A stretch of 64,000 nucleotides of DNA from Cupriavidus yeoncheonensis (GCF_905397275.1 NZ_CAJPUY010000025.1:1-64000), one strand, 5' to 3'. Shown: positions 33,161 through 42,339, numbered from the stretch's first letter. A program made the numbers and translations. The notes: generated by a model not told the origin, from the letters alone.

Positions 33161-34435
33161 TTGGGCGCGGCGCCCGAGACCGTCACCGCCGTTCCGGCGC
33201 GGCCTGACTACGGCCGCTTCGGTCTCTTCTACCTCGGGTACTACGGCTACGTCGGCGTGATCTCGCCGTTCGTGAGCCTGTTTTTCGCGGCGCGCGGCTT
33301 TACTGCCGTGCAGATCGGCGTGCTGATGGCGTCGTTCCAGTTCAGCCGCATCCTCGGTCCCTATCTGTGGGGCTGGCTCTCGGACACGATGCACACGCGC
33401 GTGCGCATCCTGCGGCTGACGGCGGTCGGTGCCCTGGTGGCATTCCTGGCGCTGCCGGCCGTGGAGAGCTACGGCGGCATGATGGCGATGATGGTCGCCA
33501 TCAGCCTCATCACCAGCGCGATGTCGCCGCTCGGCGATGCGCTGACCATTTCCACGCTGCGCCGCTACGGCGCCTTCGACCACCGCTACGGGCGCATCCG
33601 CATGTTCGGTTCGGTCGGCTTCATTGCCGCCGTGCTGGCGGGTGGGGCGCTGTTTCAGCAACTGGGCATGCAGGCCTTTCCATGGGCGGCCAGCACCATG
33701 CTGGCGATCCTGATGGCGATGGTGTTCGGCATGCACGATGCCCCCGACGAAGGGCCGCGCGTGCGCCCGCCGCCTGCGTTGCCCTTGTTGCGCCGGCCGG
33801 ACGTGGCCTGGTTCTTTGCTTCCGCTTTCCTGATGATGTTCGCGCACGCGGCGCTGTACGTGTTCTATTCGCTCTACCTGGAGCGGCTGGGCTACAGCAA
33901 GTTCGCGATCGGCGTGATGTGGACCATCGGCGTGGTGGCGGAGATCGTGTTCTTTTACTTCCAGGGCCGGCTGTTCGCGCGCGTGCCGCTGGGGACGATC
34001 CTGGCCGGTACGTTCGTGCTGGCCGCGGTGCGTTTCGGCCTGACCGGCTACTTCCCTGAAGTCCTGTGGTTGATGGCCGCCGTGCAGGTGCTGCACGCAG
34101 CGACCTTTGCCGCCCACCACAGCGCCAGCCTCAAGCGCCTGCAGCACTGGTTCGCGGGGCCGCTACAGGGGCGGGGGCAGGCGCTGTACACGGGGATTTC
34201 CTACGGTGTGGGCGGCACGCTCGGCGGGCTGGTGATGGGCTGGACCTGGAAGGCGCTGGCACCCGCGCACACCTTCGGCCTGGCGGCGGCCGCCGCCGCC
34301 GCGGGCGCGGTCTGCGCCCTGATGAGCTTCCGCGGCCCGGCCGTGCCGGGCGCTGCTCAGGCCAGTTCGGCGGCCACGCGTTCGGCGATGGCCAGCGAGG
34401 AGGTCAGCCCCGGCGACTCGATGCCGAACAGGTGA
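33161..34435 (+). CDS. MFS transporter (HcaT/nucleoside-symporter-like)
   Basis: About 424 residues. The start is uncertain: a TTG at 33161, one base after aroC ends, is the first plausible codon in frame and similarity begins at PDYGRFGLFYLGYYGYVGVISPFVSLFFAARG. Twelve membrane segments are recognisable, with RYGRIRMFGSVGFIAAVLAGG in the loop typical of the MFS_1-like 3-phenylpropionate or nucleoside transporter group. Its last 79 bases overlap the end of the convergent FAD-oxidoreductase gene, and the tail after about residue 400 (AQASSAATRSAMASEEVS) looks unlike a transporter end, as if an earlier stop had been lost. Confidence 0.85.
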   Translation: MGAAPETVTAVPARPDYGRFGLFYLGYYGYVGVISPFVSLFFAARGFTAVQIGVLMASFQFSRILGPYLWGWLSDTMHTRVRILRLTAVGALVAFLALPAVESYGGMMAMMVAISLITSAMSPLGDALTISTLRRYGAFDHRYGRIRMFGSVGFIAAVLAGGALFQQLGMQAFPWAASTMLAILMAMVFGMHDAPDEGPRVRPPPALPLLRRPDVAWFFASAFLMMFAHAALYVFYSLYLERLGYSKFAIGVMWTIGVVAEIVFFYFQGRLFARVPLGTILAGTFVLAAVRFGLTGYFPEVLWLMAAVQVLHAATFAAHHSASLKRLQHWFAGPLQGRGQALYTGISYGVGGTLGGLVMGWTWKALAPAHTFGLAAAAAAAGAVCALMSFRGPAVPGAAQASSAATRSAMASEEVSPGDSMPNR

Positions 34436-35463
34436 ACCAGTCCCGGCACGCCGTGCGTGGCGGGGCCGTCGATGCGGAAATCCGCGGCAACCTCATGCGG
34501 GCCGCTGATCTTGGGGCGGATGCCGGCATAGCCCGGCTGCAGCGCAGCGTCGGCCAGTCCTGGCCAGTAGCGGCGGACTTCCTCGTAGAAGCTGTCCGCA
34601 TCGGCGGGGTCAACACTGTATTCAATGTCGTCGATCCAGCGCACGTTGGGGCCGAAGCGCGCCTGGCCGCCCATGTCCAGCGTCAGGTGCACGCCCAGCC
34701 CGGCCGCTTCGGGCACCGGATAGATCAGCCGCGAGAAAGGCGCGCGGCCCGCCAGCGTGAAATAGCAGCCCTTGGCGTAGTACTGCGGCGGGATATGGGC
34801 CTGCGGCATGCCATCGATGCGACGCGCCAGTTCCGGTGCGGTCAGGCCGGCCGCGTTGACGACCGTCCGGGCCAGCAGCGAGGTGCTGCCGCCGCCCTCG
34901 TTCCCGACTTCCAGTTCGATGCCCGTGGGCGTGATCGCACCGCGCAGGACCGGTGACTGCACCGCCAGCATCGCGCCGGCGTTTTCGGCATCGCCAAGCA
35001 GCGCCGTCATCAGGCCGTGGCTGTCAATGATGCCGGTGGACGGCGAGAGCAGGGCGGCGTGGCATTGCAATTGCGGCTCCAGCGCCTGGGCTTCGGCGCG
35101 CGTCAGGAAGCGCAGATCATGCACGCCATTGGCTGCCGCCTTGGCGCGGATGCCTTCCAGCGTGGCGACCTGCGCCTCGCTGGTGGCCACGATCAGCTTG
35201 CCACAGCGCTGGTGCGCGACATGGTGAGAGGCGCAGTATTCGTACAGCATTGCCTTGCCGCGCACGCACAGCCCGGCCTTGAGCGAGCCGGCCGGGTAAT
35301 AGATCCCGGCATGGATGACTTCGCTGTTGCGCGCGCTTGTGATGGTGCCAAAGGCGTTCTCGGCCTCCAGGATGATGACTTCCCGTCCGTTCATCGCCAG
35401 TGCCCTGGCCACCGCCAGTCCGACGACACCCGCGCCGATCACCACGCAATCCACGTTGTCCAT
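34357..35463 (-). CDS. DAO-family FAD-dependent oxidoreductase (L-2-hydroxyglutarate oxidase-like)
   Basis: 368 residues with the FAD dinucleotide motif VVIGAGVVGLAVARALA at the N-terminus, SEVIHAGIYYPAGSLKAGLCVRGK, VNAAGLTAPELA, and the ending VHLFGIESPGLTSSLAIAERVA. The HAGIYY..GSLKA.LCV segment is typical of L-2-hydroxyglutarate oxidase LhgO and related deaminating oxidases. It probably oxidises a 2-hydroxy or 2-amino acid and feeds electrons to quinone. It lies 52 bases downstream of a GntR regulator on the same strand, so it is likely co-transcribed with and controlled by it. Confidence 0.88.
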   Translation of the reverse strand: MDNVDCVVIGAGVVGLAVARALAMNGREVIILEAENAFGTITSARNSEVIHAGIYYPAGSLKAGLCVRGKAMLYEYCASHHVAHQRCGKLIVATSEAQVATLEGIRAKAAANGVHDLRFLTRAEAQALEPQLQCHAALLSPSTGIIDSHGLMTALLGDAENAGAMLAVQSPVLRGAITPTGIELEVGNEGGGSTSLLARTVVNAAGLTAPELARRIDGMPQAHIPPQYYAKGCYFTLAGRAPFSRLIYPVPEAAGLGVHLTLDMGGQARFGPNVRWIDDIEYSVDPADADSFYEEVRRYWPGLADAALQPGYAGIRPKISGPHEVAADFRIDGPATHGVPGLVHLFGIESPGLTSSLAIAERVAAELA

Positions 35464-35515
35464 GCTCTTTCCTCTGTTCTGGTTGATGCTGTATCCGGTT
35501 GCCGGCTGGCCTCTT

Positions 35516-36226
35516 TCAGGCCAGAGGCAGGCCCAGCCGCTGCGCGGCGGCGTTCAGGTGACGAAGCGCGGCTTCCCGCGCCGCGGCCGGGCTGCCGCTG
35601 GCGATGGCTTCGACCAGTGCAATATGTTCTGTATCCGCGGTGTGCGCGGCGCCGCTTTCGGCCCGCAGCCGGGCCGTGTTTTCCCAGGCGCGCTGGCGCG
35701 CAGCCAGCATCTGCTGGCTGACGAAATCGGTCAGCCCGGTGAAGCAGGGGTTGTGTGCGGCCTGGGCGATGGCGTGGTGGAACGCGATATCGGCGGCCGC
35801 TGCGGCAGCGAAATTGCCGGCGTGATCCCGCATGGCGGCAAGCGCCTCGCGGATCTGCAGCAGGTCGGCTTCAGTACGGCGCGCCGCCGCCATTTCGGCG
35901 CAGGCGGTTTCCACCACCATGCGCAGTTCGAACAGCTGGGGCAGGCTGGGGCCGCCGTCCGGCGCACTCGCGACACGCCACGCCTGGCCGCCCGGCGTGT
36001 CGGACACGTAGGCGCCGGCGCCCTTGCGCGTCACCAGAATGCCGTCCGCCTTGAGCAGGGCGATGGCCTCGCGCACGATCGGGCGGCTGACGCCGAACGT
36101 GCCCGCGAGCGCCGACTCGGCTGGCAGCCGCGCGCCGGCGGAGAACCGGCCTGCGGCAATCTCTTCGCGCAGTGACTGGGCAATACGGTTGGCCAGCGAG
36201 GCCGGGCGAGGAAGGACGTCCGCCAT
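35516..36226 (-). CDS. GntR-family regulator, FadR/FCD subgroup
   Basis: 236 residues. The N-terminal winged helix covers residues about 8-75 (LANRIAQSLREEIAAGRFSAGARLPAESALAGTFGVSRPIVREAIALLKADGIL). The all-helical FCD ligand domain follows, with LFELRMVVETACAEMAA, DIAFHHAIAQAAHNPCF (metal-binding Asp and His) and HIALVEAIASGSPAAAREAALRHL. FCD regulators bind carboxylates through a metal ion. The adjacent 2-hydroxyacid-type oxidoreductase is the probable target, with autoregulation through the CTGTCAGACAG site just upstream. Confidence 0.92.
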   Translation of the reverse strand: MADVLPRPASLANRIAQSLREEIAAGRFSAGARLPAESALAGTFGVSRPIVREAIALLKADGILVTRKGAGAYVSDTPGGQAWRVASAPDGGPSLPQLFELRMVVETACAEMAAARRTEADLLQIREALAAMRDHAGNFAAAAAADIAFHHAIAQAAHNPCFTGLTDFVSQQMLAARQRAWENTARLRAESGAAHTADTEHIALVEAIASGSPAAAREAALRHLNAAAQRLGLPLA

Positions 36227-36250
36227 GGGATTCAGGTGTCAGATGTCAGG

Positions 36251-36261
36251 CTGTCAGACAG
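36251..36261. promoter_or_regulatory. Candidate FCD-GntR operator
   Basis: CTGTCAGACAG is a perfect palindrome about a central A, 25 bases upstream of the GntR start; TGTCAG recurs at two positions directly before it (36237-36250). Short palindromes of the TGTCNGACA type are usual for FadR-like regulators, so this is probably the autoregulatory site. Confidence 0.6.
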
Positions 36262-36434
36262 ATTTTGACGAATTCTGCCGCGCGACCGTGCAACCGTCAA
36301 GGGGAGGCTTGTTTTAAAAAAGCCGCTCAATGTTTTCCGATATCCGTCGATATGAATCGGGTGGCGCATGCGGCTCAGAAAGCGAGCCGCCACACTATTG
36401 ATCAGTCCTTGCCCGCATCGCAGCCGGAACCATC

Positions 36435-37307
36435 ATGATCCATCTCTCTCCCAACGATCTCCCCGTGGGGGCGCCGTTGCCCTGGTCGCTGCTGGACGGC
36501 GAAGGCAATCTGGTGCTGGGCAGCGGCAACGTCATCCCCGATTCGCGGGACCTGGCGCTGGTGTTCCGCCATGGCTTGTTGTGCCGTCAGGAGGCCGATT
36601 CGGGCGAGCATCCGCCAGCCGATTTGCCGCCGCCGGGGCCGCTCGGCCTGCAGGTCGGGACGATGCTGCACGTCAAGCAGCCGGGGGACAGCAGTCGTGC
36701 GGCGGCCAGCCGCCTGATCGGCTTCGTCGAGCAGGGCTTGTTCGTTACGTGGCCGCAACTGGGCGGCCGGGACCTGATGCTGCAGGCCGGCGACACGCTG
36801 CTGCTGCGCGGCTTTTCGGGGCGCGTCATCCATAGCTTCACGTCGACCATCACGGCGGTGTGCCGCAGTCCGTTCCGCTACCTGGTGCTGTCGGCACCGG
36901 CGCAGCTTGACCAGATGCCGGTGCGCAAGGCCGCGCGCGTGCCAACCCGGCTGGCTGCCTACATGACGCAGTCGCAGGATGGCGACCACGATGCGTTCTC
37001 AGGGGATCTAGCGAACGGTGCCGCGCGCCTGGTGATCGTGTCGGATCTCAGCACGGGCGGGGCGCTGGTACAGGCATCCGGGCCGGCGCCGGCCGTCGGC
37101 AGCCGGGTCCAGCTGCGCTTTCGTTTGCGCACCGCGTCGATCGACAGCGAAATCCTTGCCGATGCCCTGGTCGTGGCGGAGAGCCACGGGGACGCCGATT
37201 ATCCCGCGTTTGGCATTGCCTTCGATGTGCTCGGCGAGCGCGAGATGACGCTGCTGCAGTGCTACATCTACGAGCAGTTGCTGCTTGGCAGCGGCCTGTC
37301 GGTCTAG
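36435..37307 (+). CDS. YcgR-like flagellar brake protein with PilZ domain
   Basis: 290 residues. The N-terminal half is the YcgR-N fold, with LGLQVGTMLHVKQPG and LIGFVEQGLFVTWPQLGGRDLMLQAGDTLLLRGFSGRVIHSFTS. The C-terminal PilZ domain starts with RKAAR (Arg164 and Arg168) and has DLSTGGALV (Asp204-Gly209), the two motifs that grip cyclic-di-GMP. Such proteins slow the flagellar motor or signal to other surface functions when c-di-GMP is high. It is a single-gene unit ended by a strong terminator. Confidence 0.9.
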   Translation: MIHLSPNDLPVGAPLPWSLLDGEGNLVLGSGNVIPDSRDLALVFRHGLLCRQEADSGEHPPADLPPPGPLGLQVGTMLHVKQPGDSSRAAASRLIGFVEQGLFVTWPQLGGRDLMLQAGDTLLLRGFSGRVIHSFTSTITAVCRSPFRYLVLSAPAQLDQMPVRKAARVPTRLAAYMTQSQDGDHDAFSGDLANGAARLVIVSDLSTGGALVQASGPAPAVGSRVQLRFRLRTASIDSEILADALVVAESHGDADYPAFGIAFDVLGEREMTLLQCYIYEQLLLGSGLSV

Positions 37308-37338
37308 CGCGGCGCTGCTCCACCAGGACAAGCCAGAC

Positions 37339-37366
37339 AAAAGAGGCACCCGAAGGTGCCTCTTTT
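37339..37366. terminator. Bidirectional intrinsic terminator
   Basis: AAAAGAGGCACC, loop CGAA, GGTGCCTCTTTT: a 12-base perfect stem with A and T tracts on both sides, between the converging PilZ and ETF-QO genes. It should work for both. Confidence 0.93.
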
Positions 37367-37399
37367 GCATGGTGGCCCGGCGCATGGCCGGGCGGGTCC

Positions 37400-39088
37400 T
37401 TACATGTTCACGTAGTTCGGACCGCCGCCGCCTTCCGGCGTGACCCACACGATGTTCTGCGTCGGGTCCTTGATGTCGCAGGTCTTGCAGTGCACGCAGT
37501 TCTGCGCATTGATCTGCAGGCGCTCCTTGCCCGAAGTCTCGTCCTGCACGAACTCGTACACGCCGGCCGGGCAGTAGCGGCTTTCGGGGCCGGCGAACTT
37601 TTCCCAGTTGACGTTGACCGGCACGCTGGCGTCCTTCAGCGTCAGGTGGGCCGGCTGGTTCTCTTCGTGGTTGGTGTTGCTGATGAACACCGAGCTCAGG
37701 CGGTCGAAGGTCAGCTTGCCGTCCGGCTTCGGGTAGACGATCTTCTCGCACTCGGCCGCCGGCTTCAGGTAGACGTGGTCGGGCTTGGTGCGGTGGATGG
37801 TCCAGGGCGGGTTGCGGATGCCCAGCTTCGGCAGCAGCCACTGCTCGATGCCGGTCATCAGCGTGGCGGTGGTGCGGCCCTTCTTGAACCACTGCTTGAA
37901 GTTCTTGGCCTGCAGCAGTTCTTTGTACAGCCAGCTCTGCTCGAAGGCTGCCGGATAGGCGCTCAGTTCGTCGCCCTGGCGGCCCGCCTGCAAGGCGTCG
38001 TAGGCGGCTTCGGCGGCCATCATGCCGGTCTTGATCGCGGCATGGCTGCCCTTGATGCGCGAGGCGTTCAGGTAGCCGGCGTCGCAGCCGACCAGCGCGC
38101 CGCCCGGGAACACGGTCTTGGGCAGCGACAGCAGGCCGCCGGCGGTGATGGCGCGCGCGCCGTAGCTGATGCGCTTGCCGCCTTCGAAGTACTGGCGGAT
38201 CTCCGGATGCGTCTTGAAGCGCTGGAATTCTTCGAACGGGGACAGCCACGGGTTGGTGTAGTCGAGGCCAACGACGAAGCCGACCGCGACCTTGTTATCT
38301 TCCATGTGGTACAGGAAGGAGCCGCCGTAGGTCGCCGGATCCAGCGGCCAGCCGGCCGTATGGACCACCAGGCCAGGCTGGTGCTTGGCGGGGTCGATCT
38401 CCCACAGTTCCTTGATGCCGATGCCGTAGCTCTGCGGATCCTTGCCGGCGTCGAGCTTGAACTTCGCGATCAGCTGCTTGCCCAGATGGCCGCGCGCGCC
38501 TTCGGCGAAGATGGTGTACTTGGCATGCAGTTCCATGCCGAGCTGGAAATTATCGGTGGGCTCGCCATCCTTGCCGATGCCCATGTTGCCGGTCGCCACA
38601 CCCTTGACCGAGCCGTCTTCGTTGTAGAGCACTTCGGCGGCCGGGAAGCCGGGAAAGATTTCCACGCCCAGCGCTTCGGCCTGCTGGCCCAGCCAGCGCG
38701 TGACGTTGGACAGGCTGACGATGTAGTTGCCGTGGTTGTGGAAGCATTCCGGCAACAGCGCGTTCGGGGTGCCCTTGGAACCGGACTCGTTGAGGAACAG
38801 GAACTTGTCCTCGGTGACAGGCTGGTTCAGCGGCGCGCCCAGTTCCTTCCAGTTCGGGAACAGTTCATTGAGCGCGCGCGGGTCCATGATGGCGCCCGAC
38901 AGGATGTGCGCGCCGGGCTCCGAGCCCTTTTCGAGCACGCACACGTTGACGTCGTTGCCTTTCTCCTGTGCCAGTTGCTTCAGGCGGATGGCCGTGGCCA
39001 GGCCGGCGGGGCCGCCGCCGACGACGACCACATCGTATTCCATGGCCTCACGTGGCCCGAACTGCTCCAGGAGTTGCTGCTGATCCAT
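37400..39088 (-). CDS. Electron-transfer flavoprotein:ubiquinone oxidoreductase
   Basis: 562 residues. Takes electrons from reduced ETF (from acyl-CoA and other dehydrogenases) to ubiquinone at the inner membrane. FAD motif VVVGGGPAGLATAIRL at 21-36; ubiquinone and membrane-contact segments in the middle (GAHILSGAIMDPRAL, EGARGHLGKQL). The 4Fe-4S cysteines are Cys506 (RYCPAGVYEF), Cys531, Cys534 and Cys537 (NCVHCKTC), spaced as in the human enzyme. It is a separate unit; the etfAB genes are not nearby. The upstream region contains a TetR-type site that may control it together with the divergent SDR. Confidence 0.95.
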   Translation of the reverse strand: MDQQQLLEQFGPREAMEYDVVVVGGGPAGLATAIRLKQLAQEKGNDVNVCVLEKGSEPGAHILSGAIMDPRALNELFPNWKELGAPLNQPVTEDKFLFLNESGSKGTPNALLPECFHNHGNYIVSLSNVTRWLGQQAEALGVEIFPGFPAAEVLYNEDGSVKGVATGNMGIGKDGEPTDNFQLGMELHAKYTIFAEGARGHLGKQLIAKFKLDAGKDPQSYGIGIKELWEIDPAKHQPGLVVHTAGWPLDPATYGGSFLYHMEDNKVAVGFVVGLDYTNPWLSPFEEFQRFKTHPEIRQYFEGGKRISYGARAITAGGLLSLPKTVFPGGALVGCDAGYLNASRIKGSHAAIKTGMMAAEAAYDALQAGRQGDELSAYPAAFEQSWLYKELLQAKNFKQWFKKGRTTATLMTGIEQWLLPKLGIRNPPWTIHRTKPDHVYLKPAAECEKIVYPKPDGKLTFDRLSSVFISNTNHEENQPAHLTLKDASVPVNVNWEKFAGPESRYCPAGVYEFVQDETSGKERLQINAQNCVHCKTCDIKDPTQNIVWVTPEGGGGPNYVNM

Positions 39089-39286
39089 TGTCTCTAACCC
39101 TCTGTTTCTTGGCGCCTTGCCTGCAATTGTGGGAAATGCCTTGTTTGTTCGTATGGAACCGGCTTGCTTGCAAAGGACGCCAGGACGCGCCGTTCCGCGC
39201 GTTTTCCCTCTTTCCCTTTACGGGCCAAGTTCTTAGAATCTCCGGCATTGTCCGGGACTCGTCACCCTCAGGCAAGAATTTTTTTG

Positions 39287-39298
39287 GAACGGTCGTTC
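39287..39298. promoter_or_regulatory. Candidate TetR-type operator
   Basis: GAACG-GT-CGTTC, perfect 5-base arms with a 2-base centre, embedded in T-rich flanks between the divergent ETF-QO and SDR genes. GAACG-NN-CGTTC-like sites are bound by TetR-family regulators of fatty-acid and acyl-CoA metabolism, which would suit an ETF-QO/SDR pair. No TetR gene is present in the window. Confidence 0.5.
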
Positions 39299-39373
39299 TT
39301 TTTTTGGTATTCTGCCTTCCGATCCTCATTAGGCAGGGTACACCACACGGTCACGCCAGCTCGCGGGGTAGAT

Positions 39374-40159
39374 ATGGGTTTGTCGATCAATCTGGAAGGC
39401 AAGGTCGCGCTGGTGACCGGTGCCTCGAGCGGGCTCGGCTCGCGTTTTGCAACCGTTCTTGCCGCCGCCGGCGCCAAGGTGGTGCTGGCTTCGCGCCGCA
39501 CGGAGCGCCTCAAGGAGTTGCGCGCGTCGATCGAGGCGGATGGCGGCAGCGCCCATGTGGTGCGCCTGGACGTGACGGATCCGGCCAGCATCCGCTCGGC
39601 CGTGGCGCACGCGGAAACCGAGGCGGGCGCCATCGACATCCTTGTCAATAATTCCGGCGTCTCGACGACGCAGAAGCTTACGGATGTCACCGCGGAAGAT
39701 TTCGATTTCGTCTTTGACACCAACACCCGCGGCGCCTTCTTCGTCGCGCAGGAAGTGGCCAAGCGCATGATGGCGCGCGCCAAGGGTGCGGAGAAGAACG
39801 GCAACCCGCTGCCGCAGGCGCGCATCATCAATGTCGCGTCGGTCGCAGGCCTGAAGGTGCTGTCGCAGATCGGCATCTACTGCATGAGCAAGGCGGCGGT
39901 GGTGCATATGACCAAGGCCATGGCCCTCGAGTGGGCGCGCCATGGCATCAATGTCAACGCGATCTGCCCCGGCTATATCGATACCGACATCAACCACCAT
40001 CACTGGGACACCGATGCCGGCCAGAAGCTGATCCAGATGCTGCCGCGCAAGCGCCTGGGCAAGCCCGAAGACCTGGACGGCCTGCTGTTGCTGCTGTCTT
40101 CGGACCAGTCGCAGTTCATCAACGGCGCCGTGATCACCGCCGACGACGGCATGGTCTGA
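39374..40159 (+). CDS. SDR-family oxidoreductase
   Basis: 261 residues from the ATG at 39374. Cofactor loop GASSGLGS at 16-23, NNSG at 92-95 (Ser in place of the usual Ala), catalytic Ser156, Tyr169 and Lys173 (YCMSKAA), and the ending GAVITADDGMV. It resembles the glucose-dehydrogenase/3-ketoacyl-type branch of classical SDRs. A role in fatty-acid or acyl-CoA metabolism is suggested only by the divergent ETF-QO gene and the shared operator-like site. Confidence 0.9.
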   Translation: MGLSINLEGKVALVTGASSGLGSRFATVLAAAGAKVVLASRRTERLKELRASIEADGGSAHVVRLDVTDPASIRSAVAHAETEAGAIDILVNNSGVSTTQKLTDVTAEDFDFVFDTNTRGAFFVAQEVAKRMMARAKGAEKNGNPLPQARIINVASVAGLKVLSQIGIYCMSKAAVVHMTKAMALEWARHGINVNAICPGYIDTDINHHHWDTDAGQKLIQMLPRKRLGKPEDLDGLLLLLSSDQSQFINGAVITADDGMV

Positions 40160-40435
40160 GCCCGGTCCGCATCCGGCAAGGACGTCAGGAGACGCGCCGC
40201 CATTGCGCTGCCCCGGCCAAAAGCCGGAGGGCAGCGCATCTTATTCGTTTATCCAGGGCTTATCCGGTCCCCTTGGGCGATATTCGAGCGCGGCTTCCAC
40301 ACAGGTGGCAATAAAACCCGATACAGGGCGAGCCAGTCTTGGCATAATCCGCCATGTTTTCAGATTAAGTCTTTACATACAAAAAAGCTGTGGTGGCCGT
40401 CCGGCCCGAGCAGCCCGGACCGGAGGCCGGGGAGG

Positions 40436-41038
40436 ATGGAGCATCAAGAGCAGGCACGGCGCGACGCCGTGCCGCAACACGTCGTCGATTCCGCGGTCAT
40501 CCCGCAGGCGGCAGACGAGGCGCAGGACGCCGAATTCCGGGTTTCGCCCCGCGTCGAGGACTGGATCGGCGTGATCGTGATGGCGCTGCTGGTCTGCATC
40601 ACCTTCGCCAACGTGGTGGTCCGCTATTTCACCGACGAGTCATTTGCCTGGACCGAGGAATTCTCGGTTTTCCTGATGATCGTGCTGGCGCTGGTCGCCG
40701 GCAGCGCCGCGGTGGCGCGCGACCGCAATATCCGCATCGAATTCTTCTTCGAGCGCGGCAGCCAGGCGCGGCAGAAACGGCTGGCCATCCTGTCGGCGTT
40801 GGCCGTCGCCGTGATGTTTATCGCGCTGGCCATATTGGGTGCCCGTATCACGTGGGATGAGTACACCTTCGGCGAAACCTCGCCGGGTATTGGCGTGCCA
40901 AGCTGGTGGTATTCGGTCTGGCTGCCCGTGCTGTCGGCCGGGATCGCGCTGCGCGCGTTCGGGCTGATGGCGCGCAATGTGCGCGCGCTCAAGGCGCTGC
41001 ATGCCGCCCGCAGCGAACAGGTGGGGCAGGTGCAATGA
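40436..41038 (+). CDS. TRAP transporter small membrane subunit (DctQ type)
   Basis: 200 residues. A polar N-terminus of about 40 residues is followed by four membrane segments, with the family features FANVVVRYFTDESFAWTEEFSVFLMIVLALVAGSAAVARDRNIRIEFF. It works with the DctM-type subunit, whose ATG overlaps its stop by four bases, to import a solute captured by the periplasmic DctP-type protein. The substrate is unknown. The GGGGAGG before the ATG is very close, which may lower translation. The 276-base gap upstream holds the promoter. Confidence 0.9.
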   Translation: MEHQEQARRDAVPQHVVDSAVIPQAADEAQDAEFRVSPRVEDWIGVIVMALLVCITFANVVVRYFTDESFAWTEEFSVFLMIVLALVAGSAAVARDRNIRIEFFFERGSQARQKRLAILSALAVAVMFIALAILGARITWDEYTFGETSPGIGVPSWWYSVWLPVLSAGIALRAFGLMARNVRALKALHAARSEQVGQVQ

Positions 41039-42339
41039 CGCTGATCGCCATCATCCTGTTCGTAGTCTTCATTGGCCTGATGCTGCTGGGCGTGCCCATT
41101 GGCATATCGCTGGGAATGGGCGGCCTGATCGCCATCGGCCTGTCCAATCTCGATACCCAGATGTTCGGCCTGCTGGCCGTGCCGCAGAATTTCTATGCGG
41201 GCCTGGCCAAGTATCCGCTGCTGGCCATTCCGATGTTCGTGCTGGTCGGCTCGATCTTCGACCGTTCCGGCGTGGCGCAGCGGCTGGTGACGTTTGCCAT
41301 CGCCATCGTCGGCCGCGGGCCGGGCATGCTGCCGCTGGTGGCCATCCTGGTGGCCATGTTCCTGGGCGGCATTTCGGGCTCCGGTCCGGCCAATGCGGCG
41401 GCAGTCGGCGGCGTGATGATCGCGGCAATGTCGCGGGCCGGCTATCCGGGCTCGTACAGCGCGGCGGTGGTTGGCGCCGCCGCGGCGACCGACATCCTGA
41501 TCCCGCCCTCGGTGGCGTTCATCATCTATAGCGTGCTGGTGCCGGGCGCATCGGTGCCCGCACTGTTCGCGGCCGGCATGATCCCGGGCGTGCTGGCCGG
41601 CGTGGCGCTGATCGTGCCGGCGGTATGGCTGGCGCGCAAGCACAATATGGGCGCGATCGAAGCCGCGCTGCCGCGCCCGCCGTTCTGGAAGAGCCTGCGC
41701 GAGGCGGCGTGGGGCCTGGTGGCGCCGTTCCTGATCCTGGGTGGCATGCGCGCCGGCTGGTTCACGCCGACCGAAGCCGCGGTGGTGGCGGTGGTCTATG
41801 GCCTGTTCGTGGGCATGGTGATCTACCGTAGCATCGGCATGAAGGACCTGTTCGTGATCTTCCAGGAAGCGGCCGAGACCTCGGCCGTGATCCTGCTCGT
41901 GGTGGCGCTGGCGGGCATCTTCGCCTATGCGCTGTCGACGCTGGGCGTGATCGATCCGCTCGCCAACGCTATCGCCAACTCCGGGCTGGGCGAGTACGGC
42001 GTGCTGGCGCTGATCGTGCTGCTGCTGATGACGGTCGGCATGTTCCTGGACGGCATCTCGATCTTCCTGATCTTCGTGCCGCTGCTGCTGCCGATTGCCA
42101 ACGCCTTCCACTGGAACCCGGTGTGGTTCGGCGTGGTGCTGACGCTGAAGGTGGCGCTGGGCCAGTTCACGCCGCCGCTGGCCGTGAACCTGATGGTGTC
42201 GTGCCGGATTGCCCGCGTGCGCATGGAAGAGACCGTGCCCTGGGTGATCTGGATGCTGCTGGCGATGTTCGTCGCCATGCTGATGGTGCTGGCCTATCCG
42301 CCGCTGGCCACCTGGCTGCCGGACTACCTGGGCTATTGA
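41035..42339 (+). CDS. TRAP transporter large permease (DctM type)
   Basis: 434 residues with about twelve to fourteen membrane segments; the ATG at 41035 overlaps the small-subunit stop (ATGA). Family blocks: LMLLGVPIGISLGMGGLIAI, YPLLAIPMFVLVGSIFDRSGVAQRLV, GGISGSGPANAAAVGGVMI, AAATDILIPPSVAFIIYSVL and GMFLDGISIFLIFVPLLLPIA. It is the Na+-driven transport channel of the TRAP system. Confidence 0.94.
   Translation: MTLIAIILFVVFIGLMLLGVPIGISLGMGGLIAIGLSNLDTQMFGLLAVPQNFYAGLAKYPLLAIPMFVLVGSIFDRSGVAQRLVTFAIAIVGRGPGMLPLVAILVAMFLGGISGSGPANAAAVGGVMIAAMSRAGYPGSYSAAVVGAAAATDILIPPSVAFIIYSVLVPGASVPALFAAGMIPGVLAGVALIVPAVWLARKHNMGAIEAALPRPPFWKSLREAAWGLVAPFLILGGMRAGWFTPTEAAVVAVVYGLFVGMVIYRSIGMKDLFVIFQEAAETSAVILLVVALAGIFAYALSTLGVIDPLANAIANSGLGEYGVLALIVLLLMTVGMFLDGISIFLIFVPLLLPIANAFHWNPVWFGVVLTLKVALGQFTPPLAVNLMVSCRIARVRMEETVPWVIWMLLAMFVAMLMVLAYPPLATWLPDYLGY

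Noticed and set aside
37259..39097. Long plus-strand open frame opposite the ETF-QO gene
   Set aside because: The opposite strand encodes a complete ETF-QO with cofactor motifs; this frame has no domain.
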